Shown here in pieces: positions 45,224 through 60,200 of a DNA stretch of 64,000 nucleotides (its first letter is position 1; every line of letters starts with the position of its first letter). The translations under genes were made by a program, and so were the position numbers. The DNA lies in contig CM072515.1 in the NCBI GenBank assembly GCA_036898135.1, forward strand, positions 24,582,194 to 24,646,193. The letters run 5' to 3'. The notes beneath the pieces were generated by a model, which was given only the letters and a program-made list of their open reading frames with translations, searched no databases and was not told where the DNA came from. Source of the stretch: Oncomelania hupensis. Lineage: Eukaryota; Mollusca; Gastropoda; Littorinimorpha; Pomatiopsidae.

Positions 45224-48200
45224 CTGGCAGAAAATAAAGCTGACATGTTTAACTGTTTCAAGACCAGTTATCCATTAATATACATAACACACTTCCAACT
45301 TCACCATTTGGGTATCAAAACAGTACCAACGACATCACTTTTTTTAAGCACGAAACGTGAATAAATCATTACATAGAAAAACGCAAAAGTGAAAGCATAA
45401 AAACACAACAGTACAGGGGAGACAATTCAGAAACCTCATAAATTTAAATTGACCAAATGCAAACGAAACAATAAGAAACGTAAAGAAAATGAACTAACAA
45501 AGAAAGAAAAATCCTTTATACATCCCATCCATGAATGAAGAAAACTAGAAGGACAAAGCCCATATGGCTCACATGCTCCTAAGTGAAATAAATCACAATA
45601 TTCTTCAGCAAAACGATTGTCAGGTATGGATAAAGTTAAAACAAAATAAATCTTGTAATAACTAACAAAATCCAAACCAAAGAAGAAAGAAAAAACAAGA
45701 AAGAAAATCAAGCAAACCCTCTCCAGGGGGTGTGTGAATGTCCTCCTTCATCATCCTGGTGACATCGTTGTCCAGAATGACAGTGTCCAAGGCCCAACCC
45801 TTGTGGGCACGGGTGATCTCCTGTCTCATGGCAGTCAGGAAGCCCTGCAACATCATCCCATCAACATTTAGCATCCACACCAGCGCATGACAAGATGATG
45901 AAAAAGACAATGATAATCAAACACTTTCAAGCATATACACAGGCCAGTCATAGTGGCTGGGTGGTCCACAGAATTTCATAGTGTGTAAACGTCCTGGGGT
46001 AGTTTGAATAGGATTTGGATTTGGGCCAGTGCCTTGAGTGTATAAGCTAAAAGCTAGAAGTAAGCTATACTACTACACAAGACTACAATTTTCCTCTTCT
46101 CTTTATTTAAAAAAAAATCCCTTGCCTGAGGGTTGAAGAAGCCCGTCATCCAGAAAGAGGTCGGGCGACCATCAAAGAGCCAGCTGTTGAACTGACCATT
46201 ACGATCCAGCAGGTCGGTAAACCAGAAACCCAGTGTGGCTGACTGCCAGGACACCTGCACACCACAAACAACAACCAACACACTTTATAAAGGTCCATTT
46301 GGCTTCAGTTATCCCACAACATTGTGTCCAACTTTCACAGGATCCACCCGTCCAGAAGTCGCTCACTGCTTGCAACACACAGGCGCAGGTATTATTTGTG
46401 CACAGAGAAGTTTAATGCTAAAAACTCTAAAGGGTATTGTGAAAATCAATATAATCTCAACTGTTATTTTTAATCAAAAGAAGTAATAACAAAGTGAATT
46501 CACTTTCTCTTTACTTTATGACTAACTTTAGAAGTGAAACCATGTCAAACGATTGGCAGATCTGCCTACCCCTCAAATTTTTAGGAGTAACGACTTGGGA
46601 CAAAAAGCGTAACATTTTGAGGGAAATTTGTAAAAAGCGTATTCACACCGCGATCAATCTATCGGTCTTTAAATTCATTATATTTCTACACCAAATACTA
46701 ACAATCTTGCAACATTTGCAATTAATAGTAAACTAAACAGGCAGCAAGACAAGAAAATAGAAAGCAAACAATGAATTTATCACCGAAAAAAGTAGATAAA
46801 CTGTCTGAATTTATTATTATTATCATTATTACATTTCTAGGTCACAGCGTACTCTGGTTTATATTTCTGTTCGCGTCCTGGAATCTTTTTCTTAGCTGCT
46901 GGTTTAGCAGTGGCAACATCACAAACGGAATCCTCGTCGCTGACGCTATCAGTATCACGAACACACTTCATTTTAATTACTCTACTCGGCAAGCGTCTGT
47001 CTGGGCCAGTGAGGAAATGTTGCAAATTCCCTAGAAAACGTAGAAAAGCTAGTGTTCCAGCAACTGGTGCGATTGTAGGTATTAAAGTTAGCTTGCTCAC
47101 GATTGGTTATTAAGCTAGGTAACCAATGAAAAGAAGCGGTTGAAAGCACACTGATTGGCTTCTAGCTCTACTAGCCTTTTATAACTGAGCCCTAGTGCGC
47201 AAAAGCAATGCGCGGAGAAAATGGCAATAAAAAAAATCGGAACTGACGCCAACCGAAAAATCGTATTTTTTTGCGTTCGGAAAATCGTAGTGAAATTAGG
47301 GAAATCGTAAAAATCGTAGTAAGGGCTCAAAATCGTAACAAAATACGCCTAAATCGTAACGGTAGGCAGGTCTGGATTGGTGACACAAGAACGGAAGAAG
47401 CAGTTCAAAATTAAAGTGTCTGACAGTTTGTCAAGGGCAGAGTGCAATGAAATGAGTCATTGTTCATTTAATTATTTTATTTTATTTATTAATTTTACTT
47501 TACACAAAAAATCAAATCAACTCTACTTGCCTTCTTCCAGGTGTTGGGGACACGGGCGTCAAACATGTTGTCGAGGGCGTCGCGCAGGTTTTCGCTCATG
47601 ATGATGGTACCGTCAATGGCCAGCTTGAGATCCTGTAGTGTGGAACGCACAATGCTGATGACACGCTGCATGCGGTCAATCTCCTGACGCAGGAAGATGT
47701 TCAGCGGTTGCAGCAGGCCCATCTTCTTCAGGCGATCTTTCACCTTTCACCACAAATTAAAATAATGACAACAATAATAATGGAACTCTTATTTGGGCAC
47801 ACATCCTAAATACCAAAAAAGTTCAAGGTATGGGTGTTGATCCCATAAAATATATTTTACCTAAGGTCTTACAAGCGCTCTAGTACTCAATCTGAAGTAA
47901 CTAGAAGGGCAAAGCCCATATGATTCACATGCTCCTTGTGAAACTTGCAATGTTTAGCATGAAAATGACTGCCCAGAAAGAAAAAAACAACAACAAACAA
48001 ACAAACAAAAATACAAAGAAAACAGTGGCATTAAAGTACAAAGTAACAACAACTTTCTATGCTGCTGACCTTGAGATGACCTTGACCTCCGGATTCAAAT
48101 ACACTCGTGTAATATCAAATAAACTACAGCAAACGTTGTATTATGCCCAAAAAAACAGTGACCTTGGGATGATCTTGACATTCAGTGACCTTGACCTTGG

Positions 48201-51200
48201 GATGACCTTTACCTTCACTTGACCTCTCATGCTCATTTATTATCAAATAACCCAATATTGTTGCATACTATGGGTTAAATAGAGCCATTCCACTGTACAA
48301 TGACCCCTTTTTTTTTTTGGGTGTAAAGCATAAAATGACCTTGACCTTCAAGATAACGCAAACACAGAACATATAAGGGCACTTTAAAGTAAATATACTA
48401 ACTGACTTTAGCCAGATCCAGTGATCCTTGGAGTGAGGTTGACCACATGTGCATAGGATGCGTGTCTCATTGTATTATGTATGTGTATTATGCACCAAAC
48501 AATCATAAGTTCAATATTGGAGAAAAAATGAAATTTGTTGACCCTGTGACTTTGCCCTTGAAGTGAAGTCATTCATTTACTGATCACTTATGAGGTCTCA
48601 TGGATATACACACCATCTTACAAAATTTGGTTGTGACACTTGAAATAGGTTCTGAGATATTAATCCACTTGCAAGTTTTGCAGGTCCAGATGGTGGATGG
48701 CGGACAGAAAGGCAGATGGATGGACAACATTTTTTTAAAATGTCATTTTTGGACTATTTAGGACTTATCTCGCAAAAATCTTGAAATTTGTTTAGAGGGA
48801 ATGGGGGTGGGGGTGGGGGTAAATACTTAGACTCACGTTGCTATGCATGCCAGTCAAAACAACAACTCATACTGGTGCAATTACAAGCAAATGTTACATC
48901 TCCATCATCACATTACTATCAGGAAGTAATATGAAGCACTGACACAGCCAAAACATAAGGACCTATGGCGGCCTACTAGCGCCAAAACCTGATAATTACA
49001 ATTATCATGTGATAATTGCAAATATCATGGGATAATTACAATTATCAAGAGATAAATACAATTATCATTGAAAATTACAAATATGTTCGTGTGATCATGT
49101 TTAATTTTCAGTTTTGGCTCTATTAATCCGCCTGGAAATGCGCCAAAACTGAAAATTGTAATTATCACATGATAATTACAATTTTTACTTGATAATTATA
49201 ATTTTCACGTGATCATGCTTAATTCTGGTAAGGCGGCTTACTAGCGTCAAAACCTGCAAAACTTACATGTATCAGTGATAATTGTAATTAACACGTGTTC
49301 TGTGTAATTCACAGAGATACCGGTAATTCACAGTGTTAATTACTAATTTTCAGTTTTGGCCACGCTTTACTAGGGCCAAAACCCCAGGCGTGCTGGGAAC
49401 AGTGCCGCTGCCGCGCATGCGCATCGCGTATCGGGCCGCGCATGCTCATCTTGATATTTATAATTTTCAGTGATAATTGTAATTATCTCTTGATAATTGT
49501 AATTATCTGTTGATAATTGTAATTATCTCATGATATTTGTAATTATCAGGTTTTGGCGCTAGGAAAGCGTGGCAAATACTGATAATTATTAATTAACACT
49601 GCGGATTACAGATATCTCTGTAAATTACACAGAACACGTGATAATTTTAATTATCTCGTGATAATGGTAACTCTCGGTTTTGGCGCTAGTAGGCCGTCAT
49701 AAGGACCATGCACAATCATCATCAACCATACTACACGGATAAGAAAAGAACAGACTGAAGATGGAAAGATGGGTTTAAAGTACTAAAGAGACGACCTACC
49801 ATAGGTCTGTAAAAACTATTAAAAACACGCACAGTTTAACATTAAGAAGCATTAGTTAGAGTTGTATTAGTGTTATAGTAACACCATTTCATTATTGGCT
49901 AGTTTGTATAATTATGATTTTCCCACTGTAACTGACTTCAAATGGCACATAGTCCTGTGGCAGTTTCTCTAACATGTCGTCAGCCAGACGGTAGACAATG
50001 GTTTCACGAGTTTCACCCCCTCCACTGCCAGCATCTTTGGGCTGGATGTTGACAATGGTAGCCAGCATGTTGTTGGCTGTGTTGGTCTGGTATCTGTGTG
50101 CACATAGCAAACATGGCACTTAGTACAGCCAACAACAGTCAACAAACCCTTCAGCAGGCAAAAATAGTAACACTATAATGCTTTCCACTATCTATCCACA
50201 TTTACAGCATTCATTTGGGCACAGATATGCTTTATGCTATAAACCTTCAATTCCCCAAATGGAGATGCCTAAGTTCTGTATTCATTTTCAACATTACAAT
50301 CATCGTTTGGTCATTGAAGGTGCAGACTGCACAGGGAAAGGTAAAATCCTCAATCTTACGTAATATCAGCATTGGGGTGAAGACCAAAACATTCAGGAGT
50401 GTCAACAAGAGGCAAGCTCTCAATGTGTGCTCTGTACTCCTCCACTGTCTTGCACTTAGGGATCTTGTAGCCTGCAACGTACATGATCATTTTACTGTAC
50501 TAATTAATACTTGGTTCAAGTTTGGTTTGTTTGTAACTGAAAGCAGCACCTAAAACATGACAAAAAATTAATGTATCACTATCTAGACTTGATCTTGGTC
50601 CAATCTACCATGATCATTAAACGGTACTAATAAATGGTCTGTTGTGCTAATTACCCTGACACTGACTAAGCAGAAAACAAAAGGGTCACTGCATCAGAAT
50701 CAACCTAAAATCTGCAAATATACAAGTTGACACTTTTCTAAATTATGCATCCCTGTGAAATACTCAACTAGAAATACTTGGAAATGTAACTTTTCCCCTC
50801 ACCTCTTCACACAAAACCTGCTTGTCCCCTCTCTGTCTGTTTCGTACATTAAGGACTTACCAGTGTAGAAGGCAAAGTTGTCACTAAACATATGTTCAGT
50901 GAACCACACTCTGCAGTAGGTGTTGAGGAGCCGCTTGTCATAGTCGTCTGTGACACGGCCGCCATACTGCACTTCACCAATCATGTAACGCACTGTCACC
51001 CAGCTCACACCCTGCAAGCACAATTAACAGTCCATAATTTCATGTTTAAAATGATCAATCCTAAAATAACCTTGACCTTCAAGATCAACTCCAAAATTGA
51101 ATATATAGGAAAGGTCAATCTATTATCGCTAAATAAAAAAAAAAAGCTTGGACTTAATAACTCTCATAGTTTACGATCAAAGTCACTTCAAAGTACTATA

Positions 51201-54200
51201 TGAACCAACTCTGGACAGCTCCAGTGACCTTGACCTTTGTGCGAGATTGACCACATTTGCATAATATGTGTGATATCTATCATGCAAAACAGGACTGTGT
51301 TCAAGTAAAAAAAAAGTAACATTCTGTGAAATATTGCCATTTTTTTAATAACATTTGCTGAACCCGTGACCTTGAACTTGACCTTGAAGTGAAGTCATTC
51401 ATTCACTAATAATATTTGAGGTCTCATGGGTATACACAATTTTACCAAGTTTGGTTGCAGTAAATAAAATAGGTTCTGAGAAATTATGCCACTTGCAATT
51501 TTTGCACAGACTTACAGCTGACAAATAAATGAATGAACTAAATTTTTGTATTTTTTTTTTTAAAGAACTGATCTCATCTTAAACAGATTTGCAAAAATCT
51601 GGAGAAAAAAAATTGGGAGTTGGGTGGGGGTGATAGAGAGTTGTAGGGGTACTGGAGGTAAGTACATGCTATGCACCGAGTCAATGAAAAGGAAGAAACT
51701 TTAAAAGTTTGTAAACAAAAACAAAAAAGGATTTGGTATAAACAGTTACCATCAGTAACATCTAAAATACATCTACAAAATCACACATCAATTGCTATTC
51801 CATGTGTGGTCCTATTTCAACAAGTTTATGTAAATGTGATGGCATATTTCAACAAACCTAAGTAAATGATAATAGGTATGCCAATGCCACACGGGTCAGT
51901 TTTGAGCTTCCCATTATTCAATTCTCAACGCAAGGAAAGCAACTCCGCAAAATGTTCACACCACATTCAGGGAAGAAACACAATTAAAAATACATATGAG
52001 GATTTATATCCGTTTTAATGTGATGAAAAAATACCACCAGATGTTGGATTTTCACACTATGTGTTTAAAAAATGTAAGGTTGGTACAAAAAAACTACCAA
52101 AAAAAAAATTAAAAAATAAATCTGTAGACAACAGTTTAATGTTTTTGCATATGTTCGGATCAAAACTCCTTCTTTTCCAGGGCTATTGTTCAGAACAGAG
52201 TTTACAAAACAAACTGTTATTAAAAAGCACAAGGTATGCTGATCTGAAAGGAAATAAAATTAGCAAAAAGGAAAGAAAAAAATTAGTAAAAACCAATGTA
52301 ATAAAACTGTTAACTGAAGAAACTACGTCAATGTCCAAATGGGTAAAGAAGACACCAAAGTTGCTAACGCTGTAAAATTTGTTTCTACTTTACTTTCTTT
52401 TCTTTTTTTTTTTTTTTTTTACTATCAGTAGGCCTACCTGTTTTCTTCATTTGCCTTTTCTTCTTTCTTTAGCTGGGACCAGCAACAGTTGGCAAAACCT
52501 GATCTGAATCACTTTCTACTGAACTAACATAAATGGCCGACGGATCATCTGTCGTTCAGTTCTGAGAGTTCTGCTGATCGTCAAAAGTGTCAAAATCAAG
52601 GCGATTGGGGTTACTACTAAATTCAAGTCAACATCAGACACCTCTCCTTTGGCTATTTGTTGTAGTGTAAAGTCCTCAAAGTCACTGATATCGTTGCTTT
52701 TACCGACAATCAAACACCTTATCTTCCTCCTCCACCAGGACCAAAAGCTTTCTGATTAAAAAAAAATCACCATGAAAACACTATCGCGTGTAAAATTGGG
52801 TTGATTGGTCAAACATGTAGACGGAAAACAGAAGTATTTCCGGTATAAACAGACAGTTACGACGCAGTAGGCTAGTTTGCAGGACTGAACTGGCCTTGCA
52901 AGGAAACAAAGGCACTGAGCTCGCGGGACTGAACGGGCCTTGCGAGTGGCAACGGTATAACGGAATTCCCACAGATTGATGTACCAGGTAAATTCTTTTG
53001 TAAAATTGTAAAATCTGCATTATTCAGTGTATAAATAATCATTCTCCTAGGTTACAGACAACCTTTGAAGTGTTACAAACACAGTGTGTTGATTACAGTT
53101 GACAAAGCCCACAATGTCGCTTTTTCACACTTCAGCAATATTTAGTGAAATAAAGTTTGAAGTGTTCACATAATGAAGTGAAAAATTGGTATTATCGTGT
53201 GATCAAATTTGAAGCAAACCATGAGCGTCCTTTTCTTCTGTAGCTGGGAATTTGACTGATAAACAATTTTTAAAATGACAGATCTAACTCCCATGACTGT
53301 CATTTGCAAAATTGTGGATAAAAGTTTCACTCTTGTTCCCAAGTAGGAAAGCACACTTGCTTAAAAAGCCACCAATGATAAAACAACTGATGGTTTTTGT
53401 TGTCAGTAAAACAACACTACACGATCATGCTTGAAATGTCCGTAACATGCTCAAAATAAATGTGTTACATTCCATATATAAATTTTTTGTGAAATTTCAT
53501 ACGTAGATTTTATGCCGATTTTCCCACTTTCTCCATCCAACGAAAGATGCCTATACAGAGATAAAACATAGCATTCAAAGTCTTTATTCTCAAGAGAAGT
53601 ATAATTGACCAACAACATTTATACCGTGTAATGCCAGTAGCAGTGGAACTAGCTGGAGTACCTGCAACACTACTTGTATAATGAAGCATAAATGTTTAAA
53701 TAGAAACTTATTGCAAAACTCCTTTAATTATTTAGATGCAATAAACGCAAGAAGCAGCAAATATTATGCTTTGAATATGTGTACATAAAGATCACATAAA
53801 GGATCTTCCATAGGATTTAACTAAAGGACTTCATAATATCAAATAGGAAACAAAACACACTTGAATTTTTTGAGTAAATAAATATATTTTTAAAATTGTA
53901 GTGAAGACTTACTCGTTTGGGGTCAACATCGTCGAGATGGTTCTGGATGAACTGAATGGTGGCGTTGAAATCGCCCTGGTTGAACTCATAAGGAATGTTC
54001 CAGCCAATGGGTCCAAACTTGCGACGTTCCTGTACAGTGGTGTGTAGGAAAGCCACGCTATACAGCATAGGCTTCCACATAGGCATGTTGCTGTACTCCA
54101 GTTGTTCCTGTCATTGAAACAAGAGGACTGTTTGTACATTCACGTCAACAGCATGCGCCAGCTTAAGTGTATGATAATAACATTGAAAGTAGACGTACAC

Positions 54201-57200
54201 AATTTGACTGGTAAAAAAAAAGGTAAAGGTAGTCCCATAGCCTTGTGGCCGTAGGGAAGCGTGATGTTGGAGATCACACTTATCTTGGGCCAGCCTAATG
54301 AGGGTGATGCCCATCTCTCTCCCTCGCTGCTTTACCTTCCCCACCCTCAAGAGAGTAGGTACTCAGTCACAGTTGAGTCAACTAGGGGCGTTGTTATTTG
54401 TCTCTTCACGTTTTGCGGTCACCCATCCAAGTGCTAACTGCACTGGACGGTGCTTAACTTGCGACACAATAGCGAGTGCTCCAACCACTGCGCTATCCGA
54501 CACCCCACAATTTGACTGCCATCTCCTTAAAGTTGTGCACATTCAACTGATTTCTTACAGATGTAAAACAAAAAGCAAGAACATGACCTCACTGATATTA
54601 GCACCATTGACAGGAAGAGTACAAGAAGATAAAAAACAACAACCAAGTCTGTCACTAACAGCATTAAAACACACACATTCACAATATGTCTATGATGTCC
54701 ATTTGCAAAGCGCATGTCTCCATCCATGTGAACACACAGGAGCCAGAGAACAGAAAACTGAACAAAGAAACAAACCACTTCTGCAGATGAGCCAATGATG
54801 TACACCTTCAAAATGCTCAAACCTGCACTTCACTTCAAATGGATTTTATCATAAAACTACATAAAGGAGTTACCTGGGTGATACCACCATAGGTACGCTT
54901 GAGGCCAGCTTTGACACCCATGGGTGGCTCGTTGGTGAACTTAATGGAGGTTTGTAGCAAGTTGATGGGGAACTTGGGGTGAGGTTCAGTGGTTAGCCAC
55001 AAGCGGAAGTTGTCATTCACAGTCTCAGTTGTCAGCACCTACACACCCAGGCACAACTTGTCTTCATAGTCTAATTCATCAACAAGTAGGAAACATTGTA
55101 TATCTAACTACACCTTGACAACGACGAGAAGAAATGAAAACCAACAGTGGAATGTCGTCTAAAAAAAAACAAAAAGTTGTGGCCTTTAGAAAACAAGTCA
55201 GAAACAAAACTACGCCCCCCCCCCCCCCCCCCCTTTCTCTATCCCCTCCCTTGTTTATTTTTAAGAAGTTTCTGCATCTAAGATGTTATTAAAAAAATGA
55301 AACTAAAGATCATGAGAACTTCTTTCCCATACAAAAGACAATAAAGAAGCATGTAACTTATAAAGTCTGCGTCTATCATTCTAACAATATTCACGAAAAG
55401 AACTGTCAAATTAATATGTTTATAAAATGTACTGATCACTGTTTCAAGTTTCCAATTTTCATTTTTTTTTCTTGGCAAAATTATTGCAGATAAAAACCAC
55501 AAACAAAAAGAGAATGCTGAACGTACAGTGTCCAAAAGCTCATCCATGAAATCAAGACCCAAGTGACAGTTCTGCAGCAGCACCCACCGTCCCTCTGACA
55601 TGGAAATACCCATCAGACGACGAGCGTGCACGTCCTGTCCTTGACCCATGGAAATAGCTCCGATTGCTGAAAACATCATCATGCGCAATGAAAATGTAAT
55701 AATGTGCAAACAATAGCTTATATTCATTGAAAATAAATACACAATCATTACATTCAGTTGTCCCTCCCCCTCCCTTCCTCCCCCAAAACAAATTTGCTAA
55801 CACTTATTACTGATAAAATTAGAAATATTGCAGACACAACATAAGAGCATAAAACCAGCAGTACATGGCAATTATATTTTTCCACTGGAAAGTCACTAGT
55901 CTAGACAACTGACTGCCACAATGAATAGCATCAGACTAAAATAATAATGACATTTTGGCACACTAATCACTCTGAAAATGCAGAATGAATGAGTGAAAAT
56001 ACAGAATGGTCAGAAAATAAAAGATAGATAGATATACTTACTGAATCCCTTCTGCTTGGCAAGTCGTTCAATGTTCTCAGTGGGGTCAGATCCCATGGAA
56101 AGGAAACCAATGAGAGGGGTACGACTGGATGATTCGCCCCACATGCTCTCCATGTTCAGGATCACACTCTCTGCAAACTGCACATACACATATATGCATT
56201 ACAGTAAAAGGCAAAAATAGTTTAATATCACATTTACACTACTGCCCTGTTATCTGTATTGTATCCAGAAAGTGGTACTTCAGGTTTAGAAATTAACTTT
56301 TTTTATAAGGGTGCTCTTTGGGTGCCTTACTGGAAACTTTTGGGTGCCCCAATAGCTTTAAAAATGGATAAACATTACTCACAGCTTGGCCCATGGATTC
56401 AGCAACATAGACCTTAGCCATAGGGATGGTACGGTCAGGGCACCAAGATCTGATCAGCAGCAGTTTACGGAAGGTGTCCAGAGTGGTGGCATAGCCGTCA
56501 GGAACAGGGGCCTCTTCTGGGGCATCCTCATCAAACCACGCCTTCCACGCCTAGTCAAACATGAAGTGCAATGACATTAATATAAGTACAAGCTTTGTAA
56601 ACCATCAAAATGGCAATGATTATTGTACATGATAACAACTGCAATGCTATGCCAACAATATGATCCCGTTGGTGTTAAAACTGAGGTGGAGGGGGGAAGA
56701 GAACAAGATGAAGGAGGAAGAAGGAAAGAGAAGAGCATGAGGATGGACAAAAGTGAATCTACGCAATTTTAAAACAATATAATGAAGTTTGACCGGGTTT
56801 GTAATAAAAATAGTATCACAAACATCCTCATTCTCTAAAATAGAAAGTTAAATCATAATATTCAACCATTTAAAAAAAAAATTAAGTTAATGTCACTAAA
56901 ATATTCAACACTGATATGTGGACAATTAAAATTCAGCATCTTACCTTGTCATTGCGAGTGACTTGAGACAAGATCTGTGTGAACTGTGGCAGCTTGCTCA
57001 GCTCCACCAGGTTGAGCCATGTCATGTCTGTGATCCACTTCTTGGGTTTGGGCTCCACAGCGTTCAGGTCCAGAGCAGCACCACCTTGATAAACAAATAT
57101 GAAGTTTATTATTGCTAATAATAGAAGAACATGCATGTATTTACAAGCAAACAGATGAGCCCAACAGTATACATTCTTTATCTGTTGCTTAAAACTGCAA

Positions 57201-60200
57201 AAACATAGATGCTGTTAGTCAGTCAAACACACACAGATGAACGACTACTACAGTAGCCACTCTTTTCACAGAACACCTAAAGGCACAGAAAAACTCAATC
57301 ATGAAACTTATTGAAAGCATTCCTACTACTCTTTTTTCACTGTTACTAGTTGAACAACACACCTTTGATGAAGGTACTGAATTCCTCTCCTCTGACCCGA
57401 CCAGCGGCCATCTCAATTTTCAGTGACATGAGGATGGTGAAGAGAAACTTGTCCTCCTCATAGAGGCCTCTGGCGGTGTACTGGAACACCAGCAGCGTCA
57501 GGAATTCGATGATATTGTTGATGCGCTTGCTGGTGATGGGTGATTTCTGTGAGCGAGCCATAGACTGGTCAAAGATCTCCAAGAACTGTTTCAGTGACGT
57601 CTGGTACATGACGTTGACCATGGACATCTCCACAATCACGAAGTATAGGATACTGCCTCGCAAAGCCACTGAAAACAAAAACAAACATTGTTTGGTTCTC
57701 ATTCACTGTCTTCTTTTCATTAAAAAAATAGTAAAGAAACACATGAATAAAATGAAAACACATTTACCACAAATGAGTGAAACTTTCCACTGACATTATG
57801 TACTTCATAAGACAATTTTTGGGGTTAAATTTCAAACTTTTTGTATGACTGTTACCTGGTCTGAACTCCTCACGGGCAGTGTTGATCTTGATCTCAGTCT
57901 CAGCAGCAATAAGGAGCTTCTCGCTGACCTCCTCAGCTGTGCTCTTGGTGATTTTGAGCACTTCAATCAGTGACTCATCCTCCACCAGCGAGCCTTGAGT
58001 GGACGTTAGTCGGTACAGCAAGTTGTCTTCAAGCTCTTTCATCTTGCGCTTGTTGCTGGTCACTTCTTCCAGCAGGTTGGTACGCTCTGCTTCCAATTCC
58101 TGAACACAAGCCATGAACAACATGATTTCTTATTGTATCTAAAACTTCTCTGAGGTTCTTAATGTTTAGTAATTATTAATCTAAGGTTCTGTATCTAAAA
58201 CAGTTAAAACAAGTGTCAGACTTGAAGTCAGTGTAAAATTGATGTTCATAATTTGGTATTATTTCTTTTTTTTTTAATTTATCAAAACCAATCCAAATCA
58301 ACATTACTAAAAATTACATTAAAATTGTAAAGGGTAATCAAAAAGATGCTGACCTGCTTCTCAGTCAGAATGACAATACCCAGCAGCTGATCTTCCAAAC
58401 CCTTCATGGTGACAGTGAAGTCGATAATGGATGTACGGGCGGAGACCTCAGGGGTGTAGGCAGGGTTACCCAGCTTGGTGGTGATGTACAGACGGAAGCC
58501 GTTCATCACATCACACTCCTTGTCTCCTACTTTCACCTGTGGTATGGTACAATGTGATGCAAGGAACACATACAAAAACGTGCTCAGGTTTTTAACAATG
58601 TACATGCTTAGCTTGTGTATCTGTGCAAAAATTGTTATAAATAAGTTTATTGTTTCCAACATTCTTCATTGCATGTTCCCTGAACTTCTGTTTACAAATA
58701 GGTGTAAATTATTTTTTTAAATTTATTGATGATTGCAGGACTTGCAGAAGTTACTACACAACATGAAATGTCAGTTCCAATGCTGCATCACGTGCTGTTG
58801 CATTCAGTGGCTCATCATACTGAGATGCTGTAAACTGCACTGTAGTATTGTGCAAAACAATGACAGTCTATGCAGTGCAAGTCAACAGCTCAACACGTGG
58901 AGTCCTCACCTTGAATGTGGATCCAGATTTGATGAAGTTCTTTTCAAGCACATTATCCAGGGCAGGGTCCAACTCTTCACCAACATCCTCAATGAGCAGA
59001 GGTCGACCCAGAGACAGAGCATCCTCCAAGTGACTTCTAAAGTACTTGTGGTTCAGAGAGGTGATCTGAAAACAAAGGTCATGTAAATGTCACAGGTCTA
59101 CCTCTACATGTCCAGGTAACTATGGGATTTTTTTTTTTTTTGATATATGTAGGAGTTGGCAACTCTTAAGGTAGGCACCACTAAGTTGGTTTTGAAAGAA
59201 ATAAATAAATTGTACTTTCAATAAATAGTAAATTACTAGTCAATCCACAATTGGTTCTTTCAGTCAGACTTAACAGGCAATCTTTCTATACATCAATAAT
59301 TAATGGATGGGATTGTTTTTCCCATGACCCTATAAACAATGACTAACTAATTAACAAATATCCTTCAATGCCAACTCAGCTGGCTATAATGGCACAGTGC
59401 AAAAACAAACAAACTAACAAAACATTTTTTTAAAAGGACAACAAATGTGTCACATGAATAAATGTATCATCAACCAGACACAGTTTAATTCAGATAAACA
59501 ATGGCTAACCTGCATGTCATTCTTGCCTTCTCTGTTCTTGATCCAAGCCTTGCCCTGTCCCTGTGGGTCAATGAGCAGAGGGAAGCGGGCAGCTTTGGTA
59601 ACAATCAGACCGTTCTGGATGGACAGTTCATCATTGGGCAGACCTTGCAAATTCCACTCTGAGATGACTGTGTTGTGCACCAACATGTTAATGATGTTCA
59701 AGTCCTGCAAGAAGAAAGTTGGACAGAAATTATATTATAACACTTTCATTTTAATGTTATTCATAGCCCAGCAGACTGTATCGGTTATGATTGGATACTT
59801 GGAAAAGAAAACTGATAAACTGTTTTAGGTTTGTTTGAACACGCATAAAATGTCCATAATCCTTTTGTACAGAATTTATACTCACATCAGTGTAGGGGAT
59901 CTTTGCCTGCACCATCTCTTTCTTCCATGAGCGCAGAATGAGGTTTCTGAATTCCTGGTTGAAGGGCCCAGTGTAAGACAAGAAGCCTGTGGCTAGCAGC
60001 ACATCACCCACAAGGCGCTTGATCTGTGCTTCAAATGATTTGCTGGCTTCCGTCCATCGGATCTTCTCCCCTGACAGACCATTGATGAGGGCCTCAGCAT
60101 TCTGCATCTTGCGTCGACAGGCTTCTGCATCGTCCATCAACGTCTAGGGAGACAACACAAGGATGGCTTTTGTTATAATAATATATATAATTTTATAACA

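Noticed and set aside
52061..52375. 104-codon lysine-rich frame in a dynein intron
   Set aside because: Explained by A-rich sequence; no splice or domain support.
58733..59086. 117-codon plus-strand frame
   Set aside because: Antisense to dynein exon 8.
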